37,669 nucleotides of DNA. Source: Sphingobium sp. Lineage in GTDB: Bacteria; Pseudomonadota; Alphaproteobacteria; Sphingomonadales; Sphingomonadaceae. Shown one piece after another: positions 17,639 to 26,057 of the stretch; the first letter of the stretch is position 1, and every line of letters begins with the position of its first letter. Made by a program: the position numbers and the translations under genes. The notes under the pieces were generated by a model. It saw only the letters and a program-made list of their open reading frames with translations, was not told where the DNA came from and did not search any database. The stretch is taken from contig JALCRK010000035.1 in NCBI GenBank assembly GCA_022652485.1, forward strand, positions 1-37,669, written 5' to 3'.

Positions 17639-18118
17639 TTGAAGGCCGGCGAGTATCTCAACGCGCGCGTTTCGCGGCAGGGCGAGTGCGCGCCGTCTCT
17701 CCTGGCCCATACGGGAAGGGGTGAGCGCGGGACGATCCACCCGCCTGCGGGGCCTCGCCTGGCATCGTGGCAGGAGCGGCTGGCGAAGGAAACCATGAGC
17801 GCGAAGCTCGGGGAAACCGTCGTGATCTCGGATCTCGCTCGCGCTTGCCGGTTGTCCATGAGCTATTTCGTCCGGGCTTTCACGAACACGGTCGGGATCG
17901 CGCCGTACACCTGGTTTATCGGACAGAGGATTGTTCTCGCCCAGACCCTCCTGGCGCAGTCGCATTCCCCGCTGGCAGAGATCGCTCTCGAATGCGGCTT
18001 CGTCGATCAAAGCCATTTCACCAACACCTTTGTCCGCAGAGTTGGTACGACGCCCCTCCAGTGGAGACGAGAGGCCTGGGGCGAACGATCATTGCCAAGA
18101 CGCCCTTGTTCGAAATAG
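17639..18118 (+). CDS. AraC-family transcriptional regulator, HTH domain only
   Basis: A DNA-binding protein of about 159 residues. Starting with LASWQERLAKETMSAKL at about residue 41 it is a complete AraC two-helix-turn-helix domain: VVISDLARACRLSMSYFVRAF for the first, HSPLAEIALECGFVDQSHFTNTFVRRVGTTPLQWRR for the second. There is no ligand-binding domain. Short AraC proteins of this size are known in alphaproteobacteria, so this need not be a truncation. The start is uncertain: a TTG at 17639 is used and an ATG at 17795 is inside the domain. It stands 59 bases before the MucR-type gene. Confidence 0.75.
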   Translation: MKAGEYLNARVSRQGECAPSLLAHTGRGERGTIHPPAGPRLASWQERLAKETMSAKLGETVVISDLARACRLSMSYFVRAFTNTVGIAPYTWFIGQRIVLAQTLLAQSHSPLAEIALECGFVDQSHFTNTFVRRVGTTPLQWRREAWGERSLPRRPCSK

Positions 18119-18177
18119 CATCATTCACCAAGACCGGCTGCCTCGGCCGCGACGCTTTTCCATCACAAAGGAAGCTC

Positions 18178-18663
18178 ATGAACGACACGACCGACAGCAA
18201 GCTCGATCTTCTCTCGCTCACGGCCGACATTGTTTCGGCGCACGTGGCCAATAACAGCGTTGCGGTCGGTGATCTTCCGGTGCTTATTGCCAATGTCCAC
18301 GGCTCACTCGCCGGCCTCGGCACTGGGCCAACGCCAGTGCAGGAGGAAGAGCAGAAGCCGGCGGTCTCCGTCCGCACCTCGGTCAAGCCGGACTACATCG
18401 TCTGCCTTGAGGACGGAAAGAGGCTGAAGATGCTCAAGCGGCATCTCATGACCCATTATCAACTGACGCCGGACGCTTATCGCGCGAAGTGGAAGCTTCC
18501 TGCAGATTATCCCATGGTCTCGCCCAACTATGCTGAGCAGCGCCGGAGCCTTGCAAAGAAGATCGGGCTTGGACGGAAGGGGCGGGGAACGCCGCCGCTC
18601 CCCGAGCCGGCGCCATCAGCACCAAAGCGGCGCGGCCGGAAGCCGAAGGCAACCGCATCCTGA
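18178..18663 (+). CDS. MucR/Ros-family zinc-finger transcriptional regulator
   Basis: A 161-residue DNA-binding regulator. The Ros/MucR core reads DYIVCLEDGKRLKMLKRHLMTHYQLTPDAYRAKWKLP at about 81-117 (shown in part: CLEDGKRLKMLKRHL, then HYQLTPDAYRAKWKLP). Potential zinc ligands are the Cys and the HLMTH histidines. The C-terminal tail is basic and proline-rich (KRRGRKPKA). The frame is open upstream, but the ATG at 18178 follows AAAGGAAG and gives the normal family N-terminus DLLSLTADIVSAHVANN. MucR proteins silence AT-rich and horizontally acquired genes and act in exopolysaccharide and plasmid control; its targets here are unknown. Confidence 0.9.
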   Translation: MNDTTDSKLDLLSLTADIVSAHVANNSVAVGDLPVLIANVHGSLAGLGTGPTPVQEEEQKPAVSVRTSVKPDYIVCLEDGKRLKMLKRHLMTHYQLTPDAYRAKWKLPADYPMVSPNYAEQRRSLAKKIGLGRKGRGTPPLPEPAPSAPKRRGRKPKATAS

Positions 18664-18837
18664 TCGCGGATGGAGGGTCGCAGCGGCACTACCGAAACCT
18701 CCGGCGATACGGTTTCGTCACGATGGCAGGTCTGGGGGCGCCCGATCTGACGGCCCAACTTCGTTGCTCGAGCCACCAACCTAAACTCATCCCGCACGCT
18801 TGCAGCGTGTGATCGCCCCTCTCTAAAGTCCTCTCAA

Positions 18838-19302
18838 ATGAGCGACTCACGAACCCATACCGCGTCTCGGACAATCATCGCGTCGCAACGAGCCATTTTC
18901 CGAGCCTTTCTGGACCCGGAAGCGGTCGCGTCCTGGCGACCGCCCAAGGGCATGTCGGCAAAGGTGTTCGCGTTTGATCCGCGCCCGGACGGCATCTACA
19001 AAATGGCGTTTATCTATCCCGAGACCGAACACGGTCGCGGAAAGTCGACAGCTGATGCCGACATCTTCGAAGGCCGTTTCGTCGAACTCGTCCCCGACGA
19101 GTTGATTGTCGAAGAGGTCCAGTTCGAGTCTGACAATCCTGTATTCGCCGGCACGATGACGATCACCACGGCTTTGCTGCCGGTGACGGGCGGCACGAAG
19201 GTCAGCATCAGAGCAGAGAATGTGCCGTCGGGAATCAGCGCGACCGATCATCGTGTCGGCATGGAATCGACACTCAAGAACCTTGCCAATTTCATCGAGT
19301 AG
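18838..19302 (+). CDS. AHSA1/SRPBCC-domain protein
   Basis: A 154-residue protein of the Aha1-like (activator of Hsp90 ATPase homologue) SRPBCC group. It opens SRTIIASQRAIFRAFLDPEAVASWRPP and ends with VGMESTLKNLANFIE, both typical. The middle has the repeated strands GRFVELVPDELIVEEVQF and GTMTITTALLPV. In bacteria these proteins bind small hydrophobic ligands or act as partners of ArsR-type regulators, but no such gene is nearby. Nothing in the context fixes the ligand. A 174-base gap separates it from the MucR-type gene, and I see no gene there. Confidence 0.85.
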   Translation: MSDSRTHTASRTIIASQRAIFRAFLDPEAVASWRPPKGMSAKVFAFDPRPDGIYKMAFIYPETEHGRGKSTADADIFEGRFVELVPDELIVEEVQFESDNPVFAGTMTITTALLPVTGGTKVSIRAENVPSGISATDHRVGMESTLKNLANFIE

Positions 19303-19320
19303 GCGGTTCGGGCTTCTCGT

Positions 19321-20319
19321 ATGCCGGTGACGCAGGCGCCGTCTGCGAGTGCAGTCCTGATCCGTTACCTGACGAGATCAGATTTGGAGGGGTTACTTGT
19401 GATAAGCGGAGATGGAGACGAAGGCTGGTACATCAGAGATATTGGTGCCGGCCATGGCCGCCAACTCTGGCGCATCACCCACCAGACGGCGACCCGAACA
19501 GGCGTCACCAATGCCGAGGGAGGTCCGGGAAGCTACTATTCAGTGGAACCGGGCGAGACGATCTGGGCGTGCCTACGCCGGCAGACGCCCTGGCTTGAGG
19601 GCATGAAGGAGCCCGGCCCATTCCAGCGCATGATTCGCGCGCCGGGCGACTATCATCCCCGCATCGCTCGCCCGATCGCCTTGATGGAGACAGCGAAACT
19701 CTGGCTTCCCGAACTAGCGGCAGAGCAGCGCTATATTACCGGTGCGCAAAGCCAACTCACCTCGCTGGTGGCTCAGCTTCAAGCGATTTGCCGGGTCGTG
19801 CAACCGGCTCCCTCGACGCTTTCTGCTTATGGCCATGAGATCCGCAACCTGCTGATCCTCGCGGCAACCGAAGTGGAGATGCATTGGCGGGGCATTCTGG
19901 TCGCCAATGGCCTATCCAAGAAGCAATTCCGCACCGAGGATTATGTGAAGTTGGCCGGACCGCTTGGGCTGAAAGCCTATCAGGTCCGTTTCCATCCCTA
20001 TCCCGATCTCGCGCCGATCGTGCCCTTTGCGACATGGGACGCGGACACGCCAACCCAGTCCCTGGCCTGGTACGCAGCTTACAATGCCGTGAAGCACAAC
20101 CGCGAGCATGAGTTCGAACGGGCAACGCTCCTCGATGCACTGGCCGCGGTCGCGGCCTGCGCCGTGCTGCTGGTCGCGCAGTTCGGAGACAGGGCGCTCG
20201 TGCTGGATCTCTCGCGGATTCTTGGCGTCGAGGCGCCGGACTGGCCGCTTGAGGAGATGTATCTCATGCCGCAGACGGATGAGGGTTGGATCATGCAGCC
20301 TCACCCGGCGCTCAGTTGA
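19321..20319 (+). CDS. Protein of unknown function, possibly HEPN-like, paired with a PIN-domain protein
   Basis: A 332-residue soluble protein if it starts at the ATG at 19321. A GTG at 19399 has a better ribosome site (GGAGGGG six bases upstream) and would give 306 residues. I do not recognise the family. The N-terminal third is strand-rich, with WYIRDIGAGHGRQLWRI. The C-terminal half is helical, with EIRNLLILAATEVEMHWRGI and later AAYNAVKHNREHEFERATLL. A YNxxKHxR-type motif in such a helical setting recalls HEPN-type proteins, but this is only a pattern match. Its stop overlaps or abuts the PIN-domain gene, so the two are probably a functional pair. Confidence 0.72.
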   Translation: MPVTQAPSASAVLIRYLTRSDLEGLLVISGDGDEGWYIRDIGAGHGRQLWRITHQTATRTGVTNAEGGPGSYYSVEPGETIWACLRRQTPWLEGMKEPGPFQRMIRAPGDYHPRIARPIALMETAKLWLPELAAEQRYITGAQSQLTSLVAQLQAICRVVQPAPSTLSAYGHEIRNLLILAATEVEMHWRGILVANGLSKKQFRTEDYVKLAGPLGLKAYQVRFHPYPDLAPIVPFATWDADTPTQSLAWYAAYNAVKHNREHEFERATLLDALAAVAACAVLLVAQFGDRALVLDLSRILGVEAPDWPLEEMYLMPQTDEGWIMQPHPALS

Positions 20320-20330
20320 GAGAGACGCAA

Positions 20331-20906
20331 TTGCCCTATCAGAATCGCGCTGACGGCAGAATTGCCGTCACGATCGACAGCAATGTCTGGAACCTGTTCG
20401 AACGGCTTGATCTGCGCCTAGCAATCGAGCTGCCGGCGAAGAGGTTCATCCTGTTCATCCCGAGACAGATCGAGATCGAGATCGCGGCGATCCCAGACCG
20501 TCCCGAAAAGGCCGGGATCAGGGCCTATATCGCGCGCGAAATGACGGACAGTGCGATCGGCGTGACGGCTGTGTTTGGGTTCGCTCGGCAGGGTAGCGGG
20601 CCCGAACGGCATGGCGGCTTTGGGTTCGGAACCTTCCAATCCGAAGACGCGCGTGCCTTCTACGCCGCCATCAGCGAGACCTATCTTCTGAACCGGCGGA
20701 CCAAGGGAAGTGGGTTAACCGACAATGAGGGGGATGCAGCCGTCGCTGCCGCATCACTTTCATCGGTGGTGTTGACCCTCGACATCAAGCCGGGACCGCT
20801 TCGTGCCGCACTCGATCATGGCGGCAAGGTGCTCGACATGACGCCGTTCGAAAGTTCGGGCCTCAGCCTTGAGGACTACATCGCTGCGTATCACGGAACG
20901 GCGTGA
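20331..20906 (+). CDS. PIN-domain protein (putative ribonuclease)
   Basis: About 191 residues. Acidic residues are placed as in PIN nucleases: IDSNVWNLF at the first strand, RQIEIEIAAIPD in the second helix, then TDNEGDAAVAAASLSSVVLT followed by LDIKPGPL. PIN domains cut RNA with a Mg2+ site built from these residues. No ATG is available near the start: a TTG at 20331 preceded by GAGAGA is favoured, and TTG codons at 20316 (overlapping the upstream stop) and 20286 are alternatives. The upstream gene is co-oriented and essentially contiguous. No VapB-like antitoxin is recognised, so the upstream protein may be the partner. Confidence 0.72.
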   Translation: MPYQNRADGRIAVTIDSNVWNLFERLDLRLAIELPAKRFILFIPRQIEIEIAAIPDRPEKAGIRAYIAREMTDSAIGVTAVFGFARQGSGPERHGGFGFGTFQSEDARAFYAAISETYLLNRRTKGSGLTDNEGDAAVAAASLSSVVLTLDIKPGPLRAALDHGGKVLDMTPFESSGLSLEDYIAAYHGTA

Positions 20907-20938
20907 TGGGGCGTCTCGGGAAACGGAGACAATGCCGG

Positions 20939-23926
20939 TCAAGCCTCGCCCCAATCTCGTTTCCGTTGCTCGACATCACGCTCGGCTCGGCGCTGCTCCC
21001 AGGCCATCGACTGATCGATCCGCCGTAACTGGTCCAGGACATAGGTCTGCACCTTGACTCGCGGATCTTCACGCCACCGTTCAAGCCGCGTGCGCTGCGC
21101 GCTCTCAGCTTCGACCCAACCGAACTCACCCCGCACGACGCCTGTCTTGCCAAGGACGCTCGAGACGCGGCTCAGCCACTCATCGCCTTCCTCAAGCCGA
21201 TCAACCAGATCCATGCAGAGCGGATAGACCTGCTCGTTGCCTTCATAGGCAAGCAATGTGGTCAGGACGAAGGCAAGGTCGTCACGATCACCCTTTTTTA
21301 CCACCTCGGCCAAGGGGGCCGCGATCTCCTGCGATAGCTTGGGGAAAACATTGCCGATGAGGCGGCCGCCGCGGAATTCGTGATGGAGCGGCTCATGGCT
21401 ATGCCATCTCCGCGCGGCGTCGAGGAGCATTGCGGGCTCTCGGGACAGCGGCCCCTGAAGGTGGTGAAGCCGGAAGGGAATGGGATCGAAATGCCGGTCG
21501 CTGCCATCGCGCTCGCGATAGATCCGGGCCTCGAAGAATTCGAAGACGATTGCTGGGAAACGGTCGGCGATGATCGCCAGCACCTGATCGGCCCGATAGT
21601 CCACTTCGTGAACGTCGACGAAGGACTGCACCAGGTGCCGCGACTGCGCTTCGTCGAGCGCAGCAAGAAGCGCCCCTCTATGAAGGCCCCAGGCCCAGTT
21701 GATCCAGTTGGTCTTCTTCACGTCGGTCAGATGGCCAATGGCCGGCATGAAGACGGCATCGATCAGCCGTTGGTCAGGCGTCTTGTCGAACCGCTCCGCC
21801 GCGACGTTGAGGACGGTGAAAACGCCATCATCGTCCGCAAATTCGATCGCGCGCGCGGTGAGGGTGACCAGCGTATCCGGGGCAAATATCTCCTGGCAGC
21901 GCAGATAATCGCCAAGATTGGCGAGGAACCGCCCTTCGCCAATCCACCGGGCGATAAACTGTCGCGCGATCGACTGCTCACCGCTCTTGTCGGTGCCGAG
22001 CAGCAGCGAAACGAGCAGCGGCGAGAGCATATCGTCCATCGCGTCGAGAAAACGCGCGGCGACTTGAGGTTTCGTCTCGCCCAGGAGCTTCATGCAATCG
22101 CCCAGCGACTCGAGTTCTCCGCCCGTTTGTTTCGGTTCGGCGAGGTAGTGTCGGACCCGCTCGATCCAGGTGCCAGTAGTCTCGTCGGTGATCTGGGCGA
22201 TGATATCTGGGTAGCTGCCAGCACGCCATTCCCGTGTGGCATCCGGATCGAAGGGATGCTCATCCCAGGCCGTGGGCCTGATCGAGTCATGGCCGATGAG
22301 CGTCTTGTAGAGGACGAACTCAGGATCGGCATTGAGCGCGTCGCGCAGCGCCAGCAGTTCGCCGACGATCTGCTGCTGCGCTGCGGCTAGCTCGGCATTG
22401 TCCGCCATGTGCGGCGGCAGCGCGTGGAAACGATAGTGGCAATGGATCGCGTCGGTCTCGCACCAGCGGCGCAATTCGAGCCCCCATTTGCCGATGCGTG
22501 CAGTCTGGATGGCGATGACGCGCGCGCCATCCTCCATGATGGTTCGCAAAAGGTCGTCGCTGCCGCCATTGTAGGGCGTTGCGCTAGCCTTGCGCAGCGC
22601 GTCGAGCACCGCGCGACGGGCGCCGTCATCCTCAGCGGCGTCGAGCAGCCGCTCGAGAATGTTAATCGCCTCTGTGCGCTGCATGCGGAGGACGTCCGAA
22701 ACCGGGACTGCTCCCTGATGAAAGACCACGGTGGTCATCGAGTTCTGAGTCGTTCCGCCGAGTTCGGCGGAGAGCAGATTGCCAAGCATAGCGATGATCA
22801 AGCCGCGCGCGGCCGTAATCTCATCGGCCTTGAGCTTGCCAATCCCGTCCAGGATCAGCTGAGGGATCGCGGGGCCGTATTTATTCCAGATCGCTAGATC
22901 ATGCTTCGAGAAGGTGACGGCGAGATCGAACCAAATCTTCCGTTCAATGTCGGTCGCCGCACCGGCGAACAGGCGGACCAGTGTGGTGAACGTCAGCTCA
23001 GGATCGCAGTAGAGATGATCGTTAATAAGCTGGGAAACCTTGCGTGCGATGTCGTCGCCGCCTTTGCCGGGATAATTTCCGAAAACCGTCTCGACGGGCG
23101 CGGAGTCCGATCCGCGGGTCCGGGCAACCGCATCGGCCAGCAACGGTACCAGCTTCACGAACTGTGCGGCACGATTGTCGAAATGGGGGAGGATGAGATC
23201 GTCGAGCTTTCCGATCGCCTCCGAAAGATCGTTGTTGTCAGTCGATGTAGCGAGGATCTCGATCGTTTCGTCTACGCTTTCGTCAGCGCGGATCAGTTGG
23301 TCGAAGTCGCGCGCGATCTTGTCGAAGTCATGACCGGCGGGCAGCAGATAGTCACGCATGACCTTGTCCATGCGCTCCTTGATGGCTTCCAAGCGCTTCT
23401 GCCCGACGTGCTGGAGGTTGGGCTGCTTGTAGATCGTGTCATGGCCCATTTCAGCCCAGGCATGATTGAGCAGGGTCTGCACCTGGATCTCAGCTCGGAG
23501 CCCTGCGAAGGATTGATATTCTGGAAGGGCCAACCGCTCGGGCTTCAATTGGACGAGATAGTTGGTGCTGTCGAACAGTCTCGTCTCGGTCTCGGTCCCC
23601 GGAACGGGATGATGGACATTCACGGTCACGACTTCGAAATTGTCGTGGATAATGCCCGTGTGATTGAATGCGTCGACCTGTGTGTTGGTGAGGAAGACCA
23701 CGCGGGCTCCGGCAAGGTCCTTGATTTCCTCGTCGATGGCGGCGTTCAGGTCGACGCCCCGATTGAGAAGTTTCTTGCCAAGCGAATCCGCCTGCTTCGC
23801 GCGCCCTGTGATCGCATGTGGAACAATGAAATGTGCTTTGGTCGCCGCGACAAGGATATGGCGGATGGCCTTTACAAAGGCGCTATATCGACTGCGCCCC
23901 TCCCGCTTGTATTCGTCGAACGTCAT
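20939..23926 (-). CDS. Large RelA/SpoT-domain protein with long helical C-terminal region (putative toxic alarmone synthetase)
   Basis: A 995-residue protein. Residues about 30-170 form a RelA/SpoT-type nucleotidyl pyrophosphotransferase domain: GRAKQADSLGKKLL (nucleotide binding), DLAGARVVF with Asp70, PGTETETRLFDSTNYLVQLK, and AEIQVQTLLNHAWAEMGHDT with Glu146, all in the order of (p)ppGpp synthetases. No HD hydrolase domain is seen. The remaining 800 residues are alpha-helical without a motif I recognise, and could be a HEAT-like sensor or partner-binding scaffold. Cellular alarmone enzymes are organised differently (HD, synthetase, TGS), and small toxic synthetases are about 200-400 residues. 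GAGGG lies five bases before the ATG. Its neighbours upstream are toxin-antitoxin type genes, so a growth-arrest or anti-phage role is inferred. The product could be (p)ppGpp, (pp)pApp or a tRNA modification. Confidence 0.82.
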   Translation of the reverse strand: MTFDEYKREGRSRYSAFVKAIRHILVAATKAHFIVPHAITGRAKQADSLGKKLLNRGVDLNAAIDEEIKDLAGARVVFLTNTQVDAFNHTGIIHDNFEVVTVNVHHPVPGTETETRLFDSTNYLVQLKPERLALPEYQSFAGLRAEIQVQTLLNHAWAEMGHDTIYKQPNLQHVGQKRLEAIKERMDKVMRDYLLPAGHDFDKIARDFDQLIRADESVDETIEILATSTDNNDLSEAIGKLDDLILPHFDNRAAQFVKLVPLLADAVARTRGSDSAPVETVFGNYPGKGGDDIARKVSQLINDHLYCDPELTFTTLVRLFAGAATDIERKIWFDLAVTFSKHDLAIWNKYGPAIPQLILDGIGKLKADEITAARGLIIAMLGNLLSAELGGTTQNSMTTVVFHQGAVPVSDVLRMQRTEAINILERLLDAAEDDGARRAVLDALRKASATPYNGGSDDLLRTIMEDGARVIAIQTARIGKWGLELRRWCETDAIHCHYRFHALPPHMADNAELAAAQQQIVGELLALRDALNADPEFVLYKTLIGHDSIRPTAWDEHPFDPDATREWRAGSYPDIIAQITDETTGTWIERVRHYLAEPKQTGGELESLGDCMKLLGETKPQVAARFLDAMDDMLSPLLVSLLLGTDKSGEQSIARQFIARWIGEGRFLANLGDYLRCQEIFAPDTLVTLTARAIEFADDDGVFTVLNVAAERFDKTPDQRLIDAVFMPAIGHLTDVKKTNWINWAWGLHRGALLAALDEAQSRHLVQSFVDVHEVDYRADQVLAIIADRFPAIVFEFFEARIYRERDGSDRHFDPIPFRLHHLQGPLSREPAMLLDAARRWHSHEPLHHEFRGGRLIGNVFPKLSQEIAAPLAEVVKKGDRDDLAFVLTTLLAYEGNEQVYPLCMDLVDRLEEGDEWLSRVSSVLGKTGVVRGEFGWVEAESAQRTRLERWREDPRVKVQTYVLDQLRRIDQSMAWEQRRAERDVEQRKRDWGEA

Positions 23927-24029
23927 ATTTCCCTCGCATTCGTGCGGTCACACTTTTGCAGGAATCCGCCAAGGCTGGGCTTTCTGTCGCGCTCAGGACT
24001 GTCAGTCGCCACGGCCACGAATGATCTAA

Positions 24030-24944
24030 TCACAGCGCTGCGCGTAGCTCAGCGATTCGTGCCGTGCAGTCCTCGTGGACGAGGCGGCCAAGCTCCTCGA
24101 CGCGTTCGGAGAGCCAGGTCAGCTCTTCCTCGGTGATCCGATAGTGCCTTGAGAAGCGCGCCTTTACGTAGGCGTCCTTGAGTTTTGCAAAACGCGCTCT
24201 GGCTCGGGCATTGTCGCGGGGCCAAGCCTCGAAAAGGTGATTGGATTGCCGCTCGGCTTGGGTGCGCAGGAACGCCAGATTGTGGACGTGTGGCGTGTAA
24301 AAGGTCGTGACCAGAAGAATGCAGTGATACAGCCGTTCAGATGCCTGGTGCAGAGTGAACGCAGCATCGCGGTACTCTTTCTGAGACATATAAAAGTGAA
24401 AGCCCTTTTGAGCACTTAGGGCCGCAGAGAACCACTCCTCAAAATACTCGGAAGCAGCCGTGAACGCCTCATCCGGTGTTTTCGGCTTCGGCTGATGAAG
24501 TTCGCTGTCCTCGGCTTGATAAAGCGCGATTCCGTCGCGCGCGACATCTATGAAGAAGGAGCGCCCGTGCGCGAGCCCGTCATTTACCTCCTGAAGGGAA
24601 TGGACAATGAAGTTTACGGGCGTCTTTAAATTCTGGGTAATCGTCCGCTCACGGTTCAGGCGTTCATCGGCCTTCTCCCAGTAAGCCACGCGATCGGTCA
24701 GCTCCTTCTGGTTGACGATGACGAGCAGATCGAAGTCCGATTGATATGCCTTTGCCGTGTGCGGCTCATCAACCCAGTTGCCGCGCGCATAGGAGCCGTA
24801 GAGAATGACCTTCAGGATGCGGCCAAGCTTGCGCTGGCCGTCAGGTTTGCCATGTGCATCATCGAATTCCTCGAACAGAATCTGAACGACACGATCAAGC
24901 TCGCGCCGCTTCGCTAGAGGGAGATGATCGAGTTCTGTTCGCAT
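24030..24944 (-). CDS. Nucleotidyltransferase-HEPN fusion protein
   Basis: A 304-residue protein. Residues about 40-110 are a minimal nucleotidyltransferase: GSYARG at 50-55 and the Mg2+-binding acidic pair in SDFDLLVIV (Asp70 and Asp72). Residues about 165-300 are a HEPN domain of the COG2250 type: AALSAQKGFHFYMSQKEYR, ASERLYHCILLVTTFYTP, and AYVKARFSRHYRITEEEL. The usual RNase motif R-x4-6-H is not obvious in the HEPN part. In two-gene MntA-HepT systems the transferase modifies and silences the HEPN toxin; here the two are one chain. AGGA precedes the ATG. It lies 26 bases after the GNAT gene and 103 before the RelA/SpoT gene. Base composition looks less GC-rich than the flanking metal and tra genes. 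Confidence 0.87.
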   Translation of the reverse strand: MRTELDHLPLAKRRELDRVVQILFEEFDDAHGKPDGQRKLGRILKVILYGSYARGNWVDEPHTAKAYQSDFDLLVIVNQKELTDRVAYWEKADERLNRERTITQNLKTPVNFIVHSLQEVNDGLAHGRSFFIDVARDGIALYQAEDSELHQPKPKTPDEAFTAASEYFEEWFSAALSAQKGFHFYMSQKEYRDAAFTLHQASERLYHCILLVTTFYTPHVHNLAFLRTQAERQSNHLFEAWPRDNARARARFAKLKDAYVKARFSRHYRITEEELTWLSERVEELGRLVHEDCTARIAELRAAL

Positions 24945-24970
24945 GGCTGTCCTGTTTCTGTTCTTCGCAA

Positions 24971-25474
24971 TTATCCCTGGAGATGCCGCCGGGCATCTTT
25001 CAACAATAGGAACATGTGATTTGGATCCGATAACCCTGGGATGAAATCGAAATTCTGATAGAATTGGCGTGCAGCCTCGTCCTTGGCATGTGCAGCGATT
25101 GCACGAATTCCAGCGATATCGGCTGCCTGCAAAGTCCGCGTGAGGGCATCTTTCAGAAGACCGGAGCCGAGCCCTTTTCCTTGATAGCCAGTCGAAACGC
25201 CGAGCCGTGCAAGGATCATCAACGGAACGGGGTGCCGCGCCATTCCCTTTGTCAGGCGATCGGGCGCATCACTATGATCGACATGCCCCACAACCAGAGT
25301 GTGGAAACCCACAACCTCGTCTCCGGTTAGGGCAACGTAGGACTGGGATGCCCCGCCTTGCTGCGCCTGCCAGGCGTAGCGCGACAGGAACCGGTTGAGC
25401 TCCTCGCGACCGCAATCGAAAACATCGATGGCATGGTCGCGGCGAAGCTTTTCAATGCGAAACTGGGGCGCCAT
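24971..25474 (-). CDS. GNAT-family acetyltransferase toxin (TacT-like)
   Basis: A 167-residue GNAT protein of the kind that acetylates charged tRNA in type II toxin-antitoxin systems. It has the typical opening DCGREELNRFLSRYAWQAQQ, acetyl-CoA loop STGYQGKGLGSGLL, and the C-terminal ARQFYQNFDFIP with the catalytic-type Tyr. It follows the DUF1778 antitoxin gene by eight bases, which is the standard antitoxin-first order. Downstream after 26 bases is the nucleotidyltransferase-HEPN gene. The tRNA target cannot be predicted. Confidence 0.9.
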   Translation of the reverse strand: MAPQFRIEKLRRDHAIDVFDCGREELNRFLSRYAWQAQQGGASQSYVALTGDEVVGFHTLVVGHVDHSDAPDRLTKGMARHPVPLMILARLGVSTGYQGKGLGSGLLKDALTRTLQAADIAGIRAIAAHAKDEAARQFYQNFDFIPGLSDPNHMFLLLKDARRHLQG

Positions 25475-25482
25475 CGGTGCGC

Positions 25483-25770
25483 TTAACCTGGGTCCTGCTC
25501 GAACACGCTCGGCTTTGTAAGCAGTTCAGCCAGCCTTGGCGTGTGGCGAGGGGGCGCATCGAGTGCTGCCAGGAATGCCGCCCACTGGTCCGCGTCCAGA
25601 TTGAACTCCCGACGATCGGGGAGCGTCTCTTCAGCGCGCGCCAATGCGCTTTCCAGCACGAATTCGCTGACCGAGCGATGCGCAGCGAGCGCAGCCTGTT
25701 GAAGCGTCCGCTTTGCAGTGGGTGACAGGCGTAGATCGAGTTTCTCAGTTCGGGCGGTAGCAGAAGCCAT
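25483..25770 (-). CDS. DUF1778 (TacA-like) ribbon-helix-helix antitoxin
   Basis: A 95-residue antitoxin. The N-terminal RHH segment reads EKLDLRLSPTAKRTLQQAALAAHRSVSEFVLESAL, and the C-terminal FNLDADQWAAFLAALDAPP would wrap the toxin. The ATG at 25770 is chosen because AAGGAGGT lies five bases upstream; a longer open frame to 25896 has no such site. It would neutralise the GNAT toxin and repress the operon through the palindrome just upstream. It is the first gene of the four-gene minus-strand set. Confidence 0.9.
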   Translation of the reverse strand: MASATARTEKLDLRLSPTAKRTLQQAALAAHRSVSEFVLESALARAEETLPDRREFNLDADQWAAFLAALDAPPRHTPRLAELLTKPSVFEQDPG

Positions 25771-25816
25771 GACACACCTCCTTTCGATCCACCCCTCATA
25801 CCCGACATGCCGGACA

Positions 25817-25828
25817 ATGTCATGACAT
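25817..25828. promoter_or_regulatory. Palindromic operator candidate of the toxin-antitoxin operon
   Basis: ATGTCATGACAT is a perfect 12-base palindrome 47 bases upstream of the antitoxin start. RHH antitoxins bind such short palindromes to autoregulate. An A+T-rich stretch with TAAAAT on the minus strand lies next to it and could be the minus-10 element. Function is inferred. Confidence 0.5.
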
Positions 25829-26057
25829 AATTTTACGCTTCCGTCACATTTTGCCGACGGGTCTAAATGTTCATTGGGCGCCCCCCTCGGCCGCATGGCA
25901 TGACCCTATGGCCGAAATTCCGGGTCGGAGGGGAAGGGGGGATCGCGGCTGGAGGAGATTGGCTATGCGCCATGAATATTTCCCATCCATTCCAGATCGT
26001 CGATTCCAAAAGCGTGCGGATTTTGCTATAACCGTCACGCACAGGAACGCGGATCAA

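Noticed and set aside
22901..24136. 411-codon frame antisense to the RelA/SpoT gene
   Set aside because: The opposite strand carries clear synthetase motifs and a ribosome site; this frame has neither.
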